Of a DNA stretch of 7,072 nt, positions 1 through 5,418 are shown piece by piece. Origin of the DNA: DATJZH01 sp035499215 (GTDB lineage: Bacteria > Actinomycetota > Actinomycetes > Streptosporangiales > Streptosporangiaceae); NCBI GenBank assembly GCA_035499215.1, contig DATJZH010000422.1, positions 1 through 7,072 of the forward strand, given 5' to 3'. Under the pieces are notes generated by a model. The model saw only the letters and a program-made list of their open reading frames with translations, made no database searches and had not been told where the DNA came from. Each line of letters begins with the position of its first letter. Position 1 is the first letter of the stretch. Position numbers and translations under genes: made by a program.

Positions 1-19
1 ATCCGGCAAGCAAGGGCCT

Positions 20-244
20 CTAAAGAAGCCGGGGCGATCCAAGCCGTGCCACCGCAGCGAACCACACCCGGTCGCCGGGCTCGTCGCGTACGCGGCCGAC
101 ATTCCGGCGCAGCACCGCGTTCTCGTGCCGGAGCACGAGCAGCTCGGCATCTTTCGCCCGGTCACTACGGAACACCAAGACGGCCAGGCCGAGTGCCCGG
201 CACGTCAGCAGGTAAACGATCTTGAGCAGCACCAGACAAGCCAA
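20..244 (-). pseudogene. Truncated IS-type integrase/transposase, N-terminal fragment
   Basis: This looks like the N-terminal region of the actinobacterial integrase-core (rve, DDE-type) transposase family. Members begin with a short hydrophobic stretch, then a D-R-A-K-D-A-E-L-L-V-L-R-H-E-N-A-V-L-R-R block, then an R-V-R-x-E-P-x-D-R segment. All three are visible (residues 5-25, 28-47 and 50-58 of the reading from base 244). That reading starts at TTG just after an in-frame stop; GTG at 232-230 is an equally plausible start and fits the family better. After the A-R-L that normally precedes a P-R-R-R-W-type motif, the sequence stops matching and hits TAG at 22-20. Neither other frame restores the family sequence through base 1, so I read a truncation or a junction with unrelated DNA rather than one frameshift. 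No catalytic DDE residues are present, and I saw no terminal inverted repeats. It should be inactive. Family recognition is from memory of conserved wording, not a search. Confidence 0.72.
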
Positions 245-435
245 TCACCACTGCGCCCGTCATGTTGGCCAACAGTGCAGGTGATCCACCCAATCGAGTA
301 TTCGAGCGGCACAAGGGAAGCAAACGGTGCGGTGAACCGCTCGCTCCAGTCTGTTTCTGTCCGCTATATGTCCGTAACCATCGTGGTCCAGCGGCGTCTC
401 CTGACCAACGAAGATACAAGATGACACAACGTACG

Positions 436-475
436 ACGGCCCGCGAACCCGGAGAAGCCCCAGGCCACGGGCCGT
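436..475 (-). terminator. Possible hairpin terminator behind the tRNA-like gene
   Basis: A perfect 8-bp inverted repeat (ACGGCCCG at 475-468 and CGGGCCGT at 443-436, minus-strand reading) encloses a 24-base loop. It begins 9 bases past the CCA end of the tRNA-Tyr-like sequence. No run of T follows (the next bases are CGTACGTTGTGTCAT), so it is not a canonical intrinsic terminator. Position and stem are seen; the function is inferred. Confidence 0.3.
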
Positions 476-484
476 TTCCGCAGG

Positions 485-557
485 TGGTGGCAGGTCCAGG
501 ATTCGAACCTGGGAAGGCGAAGCCGACGGTTTTACAGACCGTTACACCCAGCCCGCC
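485..557 (-). tRNA. tRNA-Tyr(GUA)-like gene lacking most of the D arm; possibly a pseudogene or att half-site
   Basis: Read on the minus strand, the 3' two thirds are an excellent tRNA-Tyr. The anticodon stem ACGGT/ACCGT (542-538 and 530-526) is a perfect 5 bp around loop CTGTAAA, giving anticodon GTA at 535-533. A class II variable arm follows (525-513, with a 3-bp GGC/GCC stem), then a perfect T arm CCAGG-TTCGAAT-CCTGG (512-496), acceptor strand ACCTGCC (495-489), discriminator A (488) and an encoded CCA (487-485). The 5' strand GGCGGGC (557-551) pairs at six of seven positions, one of them G-U, with a C-A mismatch at the base of the stem. Only eight bases (550-543, TGGGTGTA) lie between acceptor and anticodon stems, where a D arm of about 18-20 bases should be. 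Bacterial tRNAs need a D arm for the L-shaped fold, so it may be inactive, or a 3'-half duplication left by an integrative element. The downstream hairpin suggests descent from a real transcription unit. Identity as tRNA-Tyr sequence is firm; functionality is doubtful. Confidence 0.62.
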
Positions 558-664
558 AACATGGTCGCTGACCAGGCCAAACACTCTTAACAATCATGTG
601 AATGCGCGGCCCTGTCCGCCATGCGTCCGTACGCTGGGAGGGCTTCATGGGCGCATCCACGGAC

Positions 665-686
665 GGATACGGACGCCGTCCGTTCC
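665..686. repeat. Compact GC-rich inverted repeat in the intergenic region
   Basis: GGA-T-ACGGAC / GCC / GTCCGT-TCC forms nine base pairs with one bulged T and a three-base loop. It sits mid-intergenic, 267 bases upstream of the hydrolase start. No T tract follows on either strand. It could be an operator, a terminator relic or chance in GC-rich DNA; nothing in the sequence decides between these. Confidence 0.35.
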
Positions 687-940
687 GCCAGGCTGACCTG
701 GGAGGATAGCCGTCTACTAGATCAGCCTTCCCGGGCCTCCAGACTGCGGCGGCCCATCAGCAAGCCCGGCCGTCGGCCGCTCGGCGGGTCACACCGTTGG
801 GGCCAGCGCCATGGTGTGTCGGCTTCCGGGAGGATGGACGGCTTGCCGCGGGAGCTGCGCGGTGGTCACCCGGATCGTCGCGCCTCACGACCGCCCTATG
901 CTGAGACAGATGGACGGCTAGCGCGGCGCGCTGCGGCGGG

Positions 941-947
941 AAAGGGG
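941..947 (+). promoter_or_regulatory. Ribosome binding site fixing the GTG start of the hydrolase
   Basis: AAAGGGG lies five bases before the GTG at 953-955 and is complementary to the anti-Shine-Dalgarno end of 16S rRNA. It supports GTG 953 as the start, which in turn gives a signal sequence of normal length. Confidence 0.7.
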
Positions 948-952
948 CTTCC

Positions 953-1744
953 GTGTTGCTCGCCAGCCTGTCCCCGCGGCGCAAGGCCTTCGTCGGCGGG
1001 CTCGCGTTGCTGGCCGTCGTAGCCGGATCAACGGCCGCCGCGCTGGCGCTGCTGAGCCGCGCAGGCGCAGCGCCGTCTGCCGCCTACCCCGCGCAGAACC
1101 GGCCCGGGCCGGTCATCCTCGTGCCTGGCTACGGCGGGAGCACTCGTGCCCTGTCGGTACTGGCCGGCCGGATCCGGGTGACCGGCCGCGCGGCCATCGT
1201 GGTGCACCTGCCCGGCAACGGCACTGGCAGCCTGATCGCAGACGCAGCAGCCCTCAATGCCGCAGTCTCCCGGGCGCTGGGCGCCGGGGCACCGTCGGTC
1301 GATGTGGTCGGATACTCGGCCGGCGGCGTTACCGCCCTGTTGTGGGCCCGTGATGACGGCGGAAATCACAAGGCACGGCGGGTGATCACGCTCGGATCGC
1401 CCTTTCACGGGACGACGATCGCGGCCACAGCGGCGGGACTCGCACCTGGCGCCTGCCCTGCCGCCTGTCAGCAGCTCGTACCCGGCAGCAGTCTGCTCTC
1501 CGGCCTAGCGGCCGGAGCACCCGCGAAGCTGCGGTGGCTGTCGCTGTGGACCACCGACGACACGACCGTCACCTCGCCGGATTCTGCCCGGCTGGCCGGC
1601 GCCATCGACGTGCCGCTCCAGTCGGTCTGCCCGGGGCAGCACGTCAGCCATTCGCAGCTGCCCACCAGCAGTACCGTGACCGCCATCGTTCTGCGCGTGA
1701 TCGGCCCGGGCCAGTTCCGGCGCCCGGCGCCGGGTGCCTGCTGA
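953..1744 (+). CDS. Exported alpha/beta-hydrolase, lipase/esterase type
   Basis: A 263-residue serine hydrolase predicted to cleave esters (lipids or other acyl esters) outside the cytoplasm. The N-terminus has Arg9/Arg10/Lys11 followed by a hydrophobic stretch (about 13-35) and an A-G-A-A-P region around 37-41, which fits a Sec signal peptide or membrane anchor. The core has the lipase oxyanion-hole strand V-P-G-Y-G-G (57-62), the nucleophile elbow G-Y-S-A-G-G with Ser122, the L-G-S-P-F-H-G block (147-153) found in PGAP1/LipA-like lipases, a candidate acid in T-D-D-T (Asp202 or Asp203), and a late H-V-S-H-S-Q-L segment where His233 (or His230) would complete the triad. Cys168/Cys172 and Cys226/Cys263 could form disulfides, in keeping with export. 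The GTG start is chosen from the AAAGGGG ribosome site five bases upstream. It stands alone on the plus strand and converges on the operon to its right, so it is probably regulated separately. The substrate cannot be deduced. No lipobox is present, so it is not a lipoprotein. Confidence 0.88.
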   Translation: MLLASLSPRRKAFVGGLALLAVVAGSTAAALALLSRAGAAPSAAYPAQNRPGPVILVPGYGGSTRALSVLAGRIRVTGRAAIVVHLPGNGTGSLIADAAALNAAVSRALGAGAPSVDVVGYSAGGVTALLWARDDGGNHKARRVITLGSPFHGTTIAATAAGLAPGACPAACQQLVPGSSLLSGLAAGAPAKLRWLSLWTTDDTTVTSPDSARLAGAIDVPLQSVCPGQHVSHSQLPTSSTVTAIVLRVIGPGQFRRPAPGAC

Positions 1745-1755
1745 GCCGGGCGTCT

Positions 1756-1798
1756 GCGGCGCGCTGCCGCCCGCGCGTCCCCCCGGCCCGGGTGCCGG
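1756..1798. terminator. Two short GC hairpins between convergent genes, possible bidirectional terminator
   Basis: GCGGC-GCGCT-GCCGC (1756-1770) and CCGGC-CCGGGT-GCCGG (1783-1798) are two 5-bp hairpins. They fill the 54-base gap between the hydrolase stop (1744) and the permease stop (1799-1801). Neither has a T run, and C/G-only hairpins arise often in such DNA. The placement between two 3' ends is the main argument. Confidence 0.3.
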
Positions 1799-2647
1799 TC
1801 AGCTGGTGATGTCCTTCGTCGCGAAGTGCGCCCAGGCGGCGGCGAGGAAGACCGCGACGTATACAGCCTGTACGGCGGACCCGCGTTCGATGTTGCGCCA
1901 CAAGACCGGCTGGCGGAAAAAGTCGATCCAGGACAGCCAGTACCGGGTCGGCAGGTAGGGGCTGATTGCCGAGGCCGAATTCAGCGTCACTAGCACCTCG
2001 CTGGTGATCAGGACCGCCAGCGCGCCGAGGGCCGCGCCCAGGGAGGAGTCGGTGACTGTCGACAAGAACAGGGCGACGGCCCCGACGCCCAGCATGGACA
2101 CGCCGATAAAGGCCACCGCGCCCAGGATGCGCAGCAGCAACTGGACCGGCGTCATCGCCGACCCTGACAGCGACGTGGCCGCGACGCTGGTGGCGGACAG
2201 GCCGCCACCGCGGATAGACGCGATCGGCTGCGAGCCGAAAAGCAGCGCACCGGTCGCGTAGGCGGTCAGCGCGACCAGGATGACGGCGGTCAGGACGTAG
2301 GCGACCAAGGCCACGAGCTTGGCGATCAGCAGGCGGGTCCGGCCGACCGGGCGGGTCAGCAGGTACCTGAGCATGCCCGAGCCGGCCTCGCCGGCGATGG
2401 CATCTCCGCCGACCACTGCGACCGCGACTGGCAAGAAGACCGGCAGCACGATCGCCAGCGCCGCCGCCGGGTACAGCGACCCGCTGGCGAGTACCGCCGA
2501 GAGCAGGGCGGGTCCCTGGCCGGGCGGCGGAGCAAGGTGGGTAACGGCCACGAACACGGCGACCGCCACCGGCAATCCGCACAGCAGGCCTACGCTGATC
2601 CAGCTCCTCGGCCGGCGGACCAGTTTGATGAGCTCGACCCGGATCAC
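1799..2647 (-). CDS. ABC-2 type transporter permease
   Basis: Membrane subunit (282 residues) that would pair with the ATPase encoded just upstream to form an exporter. Six hydrophobic segments are visible at about 17-37, 59-80, 108-130, 170-196, 203-222 and 257-274. This is the usual ABC-2 fold, with a short cytoplasmic N-terminus rich in Lys/Arg (M-I-R-V-E-L-I-K-L-V-R-R). The segment D-A-I-A-G-E-x-G-S-G-M-L-R-Y-L-L-T-R-P-V-x-R-x-R-L-L (82-107), between helices 2 and 3, is the conserved cytoplasmic coupling region of this family. The GTG start at 2647-2645 overlaps the ATPase stop as GTGA, so translation is probably coupled; a GGAAGG lies 13 bases or more upstream of the GTG, rather far for a strong independent site. 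It is the last gene of the operon, followed by two small hairpins. Length is normal and nothing looks broken. The substrate is unknown; the partner ATPase points toward peptide or antibiotic efflux types, which is inference. Confidence 0.9.
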   Translation of the reverse strand: MIRVELIKLVRRPRSWISVGLLCGLPVAVAVFVAVTHLAPPPGQGPALLSAVLASGSLYPAAALAIVLPVFLPVAVAVVGGDAIAGEAGSGMLRYLLTRPVGRTRLLIAKLVALVAYVLTAVILVALTAYATGALLFGSQPIASIRGGGLSATSVAATSLSGSAMTPVQLLLRILGAVAFIGVSMLGVGAVALFLSTVTDSSLGAALGALAVLITSEVLVTLNSASAISPYLPTRYWLSWIDFFRQPVLWRNIERGSAVQAVYVAVFLAAAWAHFATKDITS

Positions 2648-3618
2648 CGCAGGGTACCGCCTTCCGCCGGGCTGACATCGATGTCCGCAGCCTCCACGCC
2701 AGCCTGGCTGCGGCCGGCGTGGTCCACCCGGTCAGAACCGGCACTGGTCACCGCGAGCACCGTTTCCTCCAGGGTGCGCCGATCCGGGCGGATCTCGGTG
2801 ACCCGCACGCCGGCCATAACGAGCCGCTCGTTGAGGGCGGCGATATCGGCCGCGGCGACGATCAGACGGTCGCCGTCCCGGTGCTCGACACGGCCGGCCA
2901 CTTCTGCCGCGCGATCGGTGTCGGGGGTACGGACCAGCACCTGGCCGGTCGGCGCCCGCAGCACGTCGAGGTCCTCCTGAAGAACCAGGCGGCCCTGATT
3001 CAAGACGCCGATCCGCGTGCAGAGCTGTTCCACCTCGGCGAGCTGGTGGCTGGACAGGAAGATGGTGGTGCCGGCGGCGGCCAGGCTGGCGAGCAGGCCG
3101 CGCATCTCCGTGATGCCCTGCGGGTCGAGGCCGTTGGCCGGCTCGTCGAGTATCAGCAGCCGCGGGCCGCGCAGCAGGGCTGCGGCCAGGCCCAGCCGCT
3201 GGCGCATTCCGAGCGAGTACTTCTTGACCGCCCGGTTGTCGATCCCCGCCAGGCCCACCTGCTCCAGAACGTTGTTGATCCGGCGCCGCCGGTCGCGGCG
3301 GTGCCCGGCCGGGCCAGCGGCGTCCAGCAGGGCGAGATTCGCCCGGCCGGACAGGTGCCCGTAGGAGGATGGGCCCTCCACCAGCGAGCCGATGGACGGC
3401 AGCAGCTCCGCGGCCTTGCCCGGCATGGGCTGGCCCATGATCTCGATCGTGCCGCTGGTCGCGTAGACCAGGCCGAGCAGCAGCCGGATCGCAGTGGTCT
3501 TGCCTGAGCCGTTGGGGCCGAGGAAGCCGTACCGGTCCCCCTCGCGCACATCCAGGTCGATCTGGTCCACGGCGAGAAAACTGCCGAAGCGCTTGGTCAG
3601 CGACTGGGTGGTGATCAT
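2644..3618 (-). CDS. ABC transporter ATP-binding protein, BcrA/LanF-like with a Glu Q-loop
   Basis: ATPase subunit (324 residues) that powers the neighbouring permease. All nucleotide-binding motifs are present: Walker A G-P-N-G-S-G-K-T (34-41), signature Y-S-L-G-M-R-Q (134-140), Walker B L-L-I-L-D-E-P with catalytic Glu159 (154-160), D-loop N-G-L-D (162-165) and switch His191. The Q-loop region reads S-L-V-E-G-P-S-S-Y-G (78-87): Glu81 stands where most ABC proteins have Gln. That substitution (the E-loop) is known from lantibiotic self-immunity transporters (LanF) and the related BcrA bacitracin family. Residues from about 226 to the end form a C-terminal extension like the DUF4162-type regions of drug-export ATPases, rich in Asp/Arg/Val; the last 30 or so residues are probably flexible. 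The ATG overlaps the stop of the RseB-like gene (ATGA at 3618-3615), and a GTGGGG lies five bases upstream. Its own TGA overlaps the permease start. Confidence 0.95.
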   Translation of the reverse strand: MITTQSLTKRFGSFLAVDQIDLDVREGDRYGFLGPNGSGKTTAIRLLLGLVYATSGTIEIMGQPMPGKAAELLPSIGSLVEGPSSYGHLSGRANLALLDAAGPAGHRRDRRRRINNVLEQVGLAGIDNRAVKKYSLGMRQRLGLAAALLRGPRLLILDEPANGLDPQGITEMRGLLASLAAAGTTIFLSSHQLAEVEQLCTRIGVLNQGRLVLQEDLDVLRAPTGQVLVRTPDTDRAAEVAGRVEHRDGDRLIVAAADIAALNERLVMAGVRVTEIRPDRRTLEETVLAVTSAGSDRVDHAGRSQAGVEAADIDVSPAEGGTLR

Positions 3619-4763
3619 CGCGGCCCCACGGCCAGGCGCGCGAGTATGTCCACGCCGGCGCGCTCCAGCAGGGCTGGGGTCACCGCCCCGGTGAGCAGGA
3701 ACGTCCGGTGCCGGAACCGCGCGACCACCAGCAGGACGGTCAGCAGCGGAGTGCGGACCAGCACCCCGGAGGCTGGGCCCACCGGAACCGCCGTGGCGCT
3801 GGCGGCAGTGGCGGCGCTGACCGCCTCGGCACCGGCCCGGTACGGCAACGGCGCCATGATGATCTCAGAGAACCCCGACCCGTACGGTGCCAGGCCGAAC
3901 AGGCCAGCCGGGGTCGTGTCACGGCGCAGCCCGGCAAGCTGCGCTGGGAACGGTGTGCGGTCGCCGTCGCCGTCGCCGTCGCCACCTAGAACACCGCGCA
4001 GCACGGCCGGCTGGGCATCGGCGATGCTGATGCCCGGCGCCGGGTGTGGGATGACCGCCTCCATGGCCGGCCGGCTCTGGCTCAGCTGCAGGAAACTGGT
4101 TGTCAGGATGGGCTGGGCCGCGCCGCGGGCGGAGATCTGCACCTTGACGGGCAGGCCATCGGCGGGATCGGCCCAGACGTCGACCGCGCTCACGGTCGTG
4201 GCCCGGCTGGCGACCGTCAGCCGCAGGCCGGCCGCGTCGACGCCGGCCACCCGGGCCGACGGCAGCCGGGAGAAGTGATCGGCTGCCGTCGCCAGGCCCA
4301 GCAGCCGGCGTGCCAGCGCCGGGGGGAGCAGGTCGGGAGCCCGCGGCAGCCGGACCGGCTGGGGACCCGCCGTGCGGGTGAACAGGCTGTAGGCGTAGAT
4401 CCATTGATAGGTCGCGGGCCCGACCTGGTAGACGTCGTCTTCGCCGGCCGCGGTGAGCTGCTGCTCCGAACGCCAGTGGCCAGGGGAGCGGTACCAGGCG
4501 TACTGGTCAGTGGTCCCGTCCAGCAGCCGTACCACTGACTGCAGCGCCGGCAGAGCCGGCAGCGCCAGACCGGCGGTGCTCTCGGCGTAGCCCTGGTAGG
4601 GCAGCCGCGCTGAGGCCATGATGCGGGCGCGCAGCGCCTGCGCGCTGATCGCGGAGCCGCCCGCGGGCAGGGCGGCGATGGCTCGCGGCAGTGCGACCAG
4701 CACCACGACGGCAGCGGCCACTACGGCCCAGCGCCAGCACGCCTGAGGGGTCACGACGCTCAT
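3615..4763 (-). CDS. Extracytoplasmic RseB/MucB- or LolA-like protein, membrane-anchored
   Basis: A 382-residue protein that I assign to the actinobacterial group with an RseB/LolA-like domain (an incomplete beta-barrel that binds lipids or hydrophobic ligands). The evidence is the run at about 54-130: L-P-Y-x-G-x-A-E-S, a Leu/Pro-rich L-P-A-L-P-A-L stretch, L-L-x-G-T-T, W/Y-R-S-P-x-x-W-R, then Asp-rich and W-I-Y-A-Y segments. These are characteristic of proteins usually labelled sigma-E regulatory RseB-domain proteins. The N-terminus has a hydrophobic helix (about 11-32) without a lipobox Cys, so it is either an anchor or a Sec signal. Residues 262-268 are a D-G-D-G-D-G-D run encoded by a hexanucleotide repeat. 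The C-terminal third (about 300-382) is Ala/Val-rich and unassigned. The ATG is the first available start, since an in-frame stop lies just upstream; it lacks its own ribosome site and its ATGA overlaps the end of a possible mini-ORF. Followed directly by the ABC ATPase and permease, it may deliver ligand to, or sense it for, that transporter. No sigma/anti-sigma pair is visible here. Confidence 0.78.
   Translation of the reverse strand: MSVVTPQACWRWAVVAAAVVVLVALPRAIAALPAGGSAISAQALRARIMASARLPYQGYAESTAGLALPALPALQSVVRLLDGTTDQYAWYRSPGHWRSEQQLTAAGEDDVYQVGPATYQWIYAYSLFTRTAGPQPVRLPRAPDLLPPALARRLLGLATAADHFSRLPSARVAGVDAAGLRLTVASRATTVSAVDVWADPADGLPVKVQISARGAAQPILTTSFLQLSQSRPAMEAVIPHPAPGISIADAQPAVLRGVLGGDGDGDGDRTPFPAQLAGLRRDTTPAGLFGLAPYGSGFSEIIMAPLPYRAGAEAVSAATAASATAVPVGPASGVLVRTPLLTVLLVVARFRHRTFLLTGAVTPALLERAGVDILARLAVGPR
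3960..3983. repeat. Hexanucleotide tandem repeat (GTCGCC x4) inside a coding region
   Basis: Four exact copies of GTCGCC lie head to tail. On the coding (minus) strand they give repeated Gly-Asp pairs in the RseB-like protein. A six-base unit keeps the frame when copy number changes, so the expected effect is length change of an acidic loop, not on/off switching. Confidence 0.85.
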
Positions 4764-4792
4764 CTGGTGTGGTCAATCACGCGGGCGGTCAT
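4760..4792 (-). other. Possible 10-codon coupling mini-ORF before the RseB-like gene
   Basis: In the only gap inside the operon's ABC half, ATG at 4792-4790 opens a ten-codon frame (MTARVIDHTR) whose TGA overlaps the ATG of the RseB-like gene as ATGA. It starts five bases after the stop of the preceding membrane-protein gene. A GAAAG lies close upstream but is too near (two bases) for an ideal ribosome site. It would place a terminating ribosome on a start that has no Shine-Dalgarno of its own. It may equally be chance; there is no similarity evidence. Confidence 0.25.
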
Positions 4793-4797
4793 GTCTT

Positions 4798-5418
4798 TCA
4801 CAGTACGGTGGGTTTCCCTGGGCCGGCTGTGGCTGGCGCTCGCCGGGCCCGCGCTGACGCGCGGCGCAGCGCGAGCGCGTAGCTGGCCGCGGAAAGGGCG
4901 AACAACACCCCCGTGACGGCCACCCAGCGCCACAGGTAGGGATCTGTGGCCAGCCCGCTGGCCCGTCGATAGGAAGCCGCGGACAGTCCGAGGATCAGCG
5001 GAAACCAGACCAGCAAGAGCAGCAGCGCGAACCCGGCGGGCACACGGATGTAGTTGATGACCGGCACCAGCGGCTGGCCGGAGGCCGCCGCGCCGGGACG
5101 GGCCGCGCCGCCCCTGGCGGCCCAGCCGGGCAGCAGCCGGCGAGCCGACAGGTCGGCCAGCGAGTAGAGCGGGAACAGCAGCAGGTCGTGACCGATGATG
5201 GCGACGATGAACCAGACGGCGAAGCCGCGCCACTGGTGGGCGAGGACCACCGCCCGCAGCGCGTACCCAGCGAGTGCGAAGGCGGCCAGCAGCGTGAGCA
5301 GATGCAGCGGCCGGGCGCCGTACCAGACCCGGATCGCGCGGCTCAGGGACCTCATCGCCGTAATCAGGGACTTCGCCGCCGTTCCTGGCGAGCGCCGTGA
5401 GCGGCCCGGGGAACTCAC
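4798..5418 (-). CDS. Four-helix integral membrane protein of unknown function
   Basis: A 206-residue membrane protein. Hydrophobic helices are visible at about 39-60, 66-88, 126-148 and 164-184. A basic N-terminus (several Arg/Lys in the first 35 residues) and an Arg-rich tail (185-193) suggest both ends face the cytoplasm. Polar motifs stand out within or next to helices: I-I-G-H-D-L-L-L-F-P-L-Y (74-85, with His77-Asp78 inside the membrane) and N-Y-I-R-V-P-A-G (122-129) leading into helix 3. I recall the same G-H-D-x-x-x-x-P-L-Y and N-x-x-R-V-P patterns in unannotated membrane proteins of other actinobacteria, so it is probably a conserved family, but I know no function. The GTG at 5418-5416 is chosen because it overlaps the stop of the oxidoreductase gene as GTGA; no independent ribosome site is visible. 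A longer frame on the same strand (5530-4760) overlaps it but is Arg/Pro-rich and lacks hydrophobic segments, so this frame is the coding one. A role helping the oxidoreductase is possible from context only. Confidence 0.82.
   Translation of the reverse strand: MSSPGRSRRSPGTAAKSLITAMRSLSRAIRVWYGARPLHLLTLLAAFALAGYALRAVVLAHQWRGFAVWFIVAIIGHDLLLFPLYSLADLSARRLLPGWAARGGAARPGAAASGQPLVPVINYIRVPAGFALLLLLVWFPLILGLSAASYRRASGLATDPYLWRWVAVTGVLFALSAASYALALRRASARARRAPATAGPGKPTVL

Larger units (their letters stand above)
558..952. other. Intergenic stretch with no convincing gene
   Basis: I see no credible coding region between the tRNA-like sequence and the hydrolase gene. The open frames here are Arg/Pro/Gly-rich translations typical of GC-rich shadows, and none has both a ribosome binding site and family-like sequence. 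Bases 541-610 are clearly richer in A/T than the surroundings, as expected upstream of a minus-strand promoter, but I could not place a -35/-10 pair with normal spacing. A TATGCT hexamer at 897-902 could be a -10 for the hydrolase, though no fitting -35 is present. A compact hairpin lies at 665-686 and is listed separately. Confidence 0.5.

Noticed and set aside
262..696. A 144-residue plus-strand frame covering the tRNA-like sequence
   Set aside because: It runs antisense through the tRNA; its Pro/Arg/Gly-rich translation matches nothing I know.
897..902. TATGCT as a -10 box for the hydrolase gene
   Set aside because: It fits TAnnnT, but the region 16-18 bases upstream (around 873-879, GATCGTC) does not resemble a -35, so I do not list it as a promoter.
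621..1022. A 133-residue plus-strand frame upstream of and into the hydrolase
   Set aside because: Arg/Pro/Ser-rich, and its end overlaps the well-supported signal region of the hydrolase in another frame.
1644..2744. A 366-residue minus-strand frame across the permease gene and the hydrolase 3' end
   Set aside because: Arg/Gly/Pro-rich composition with no hydrophobic segments; it runs through a well-supported permease and into the antisense of the hydrolase.
2719..3507. A 262-residue plus-strand frame antisense to the ABC ATPase
   Set aside because: It mirrors the codon structure of the real ATPase gene on the other strand and has no recognisable family sequence.
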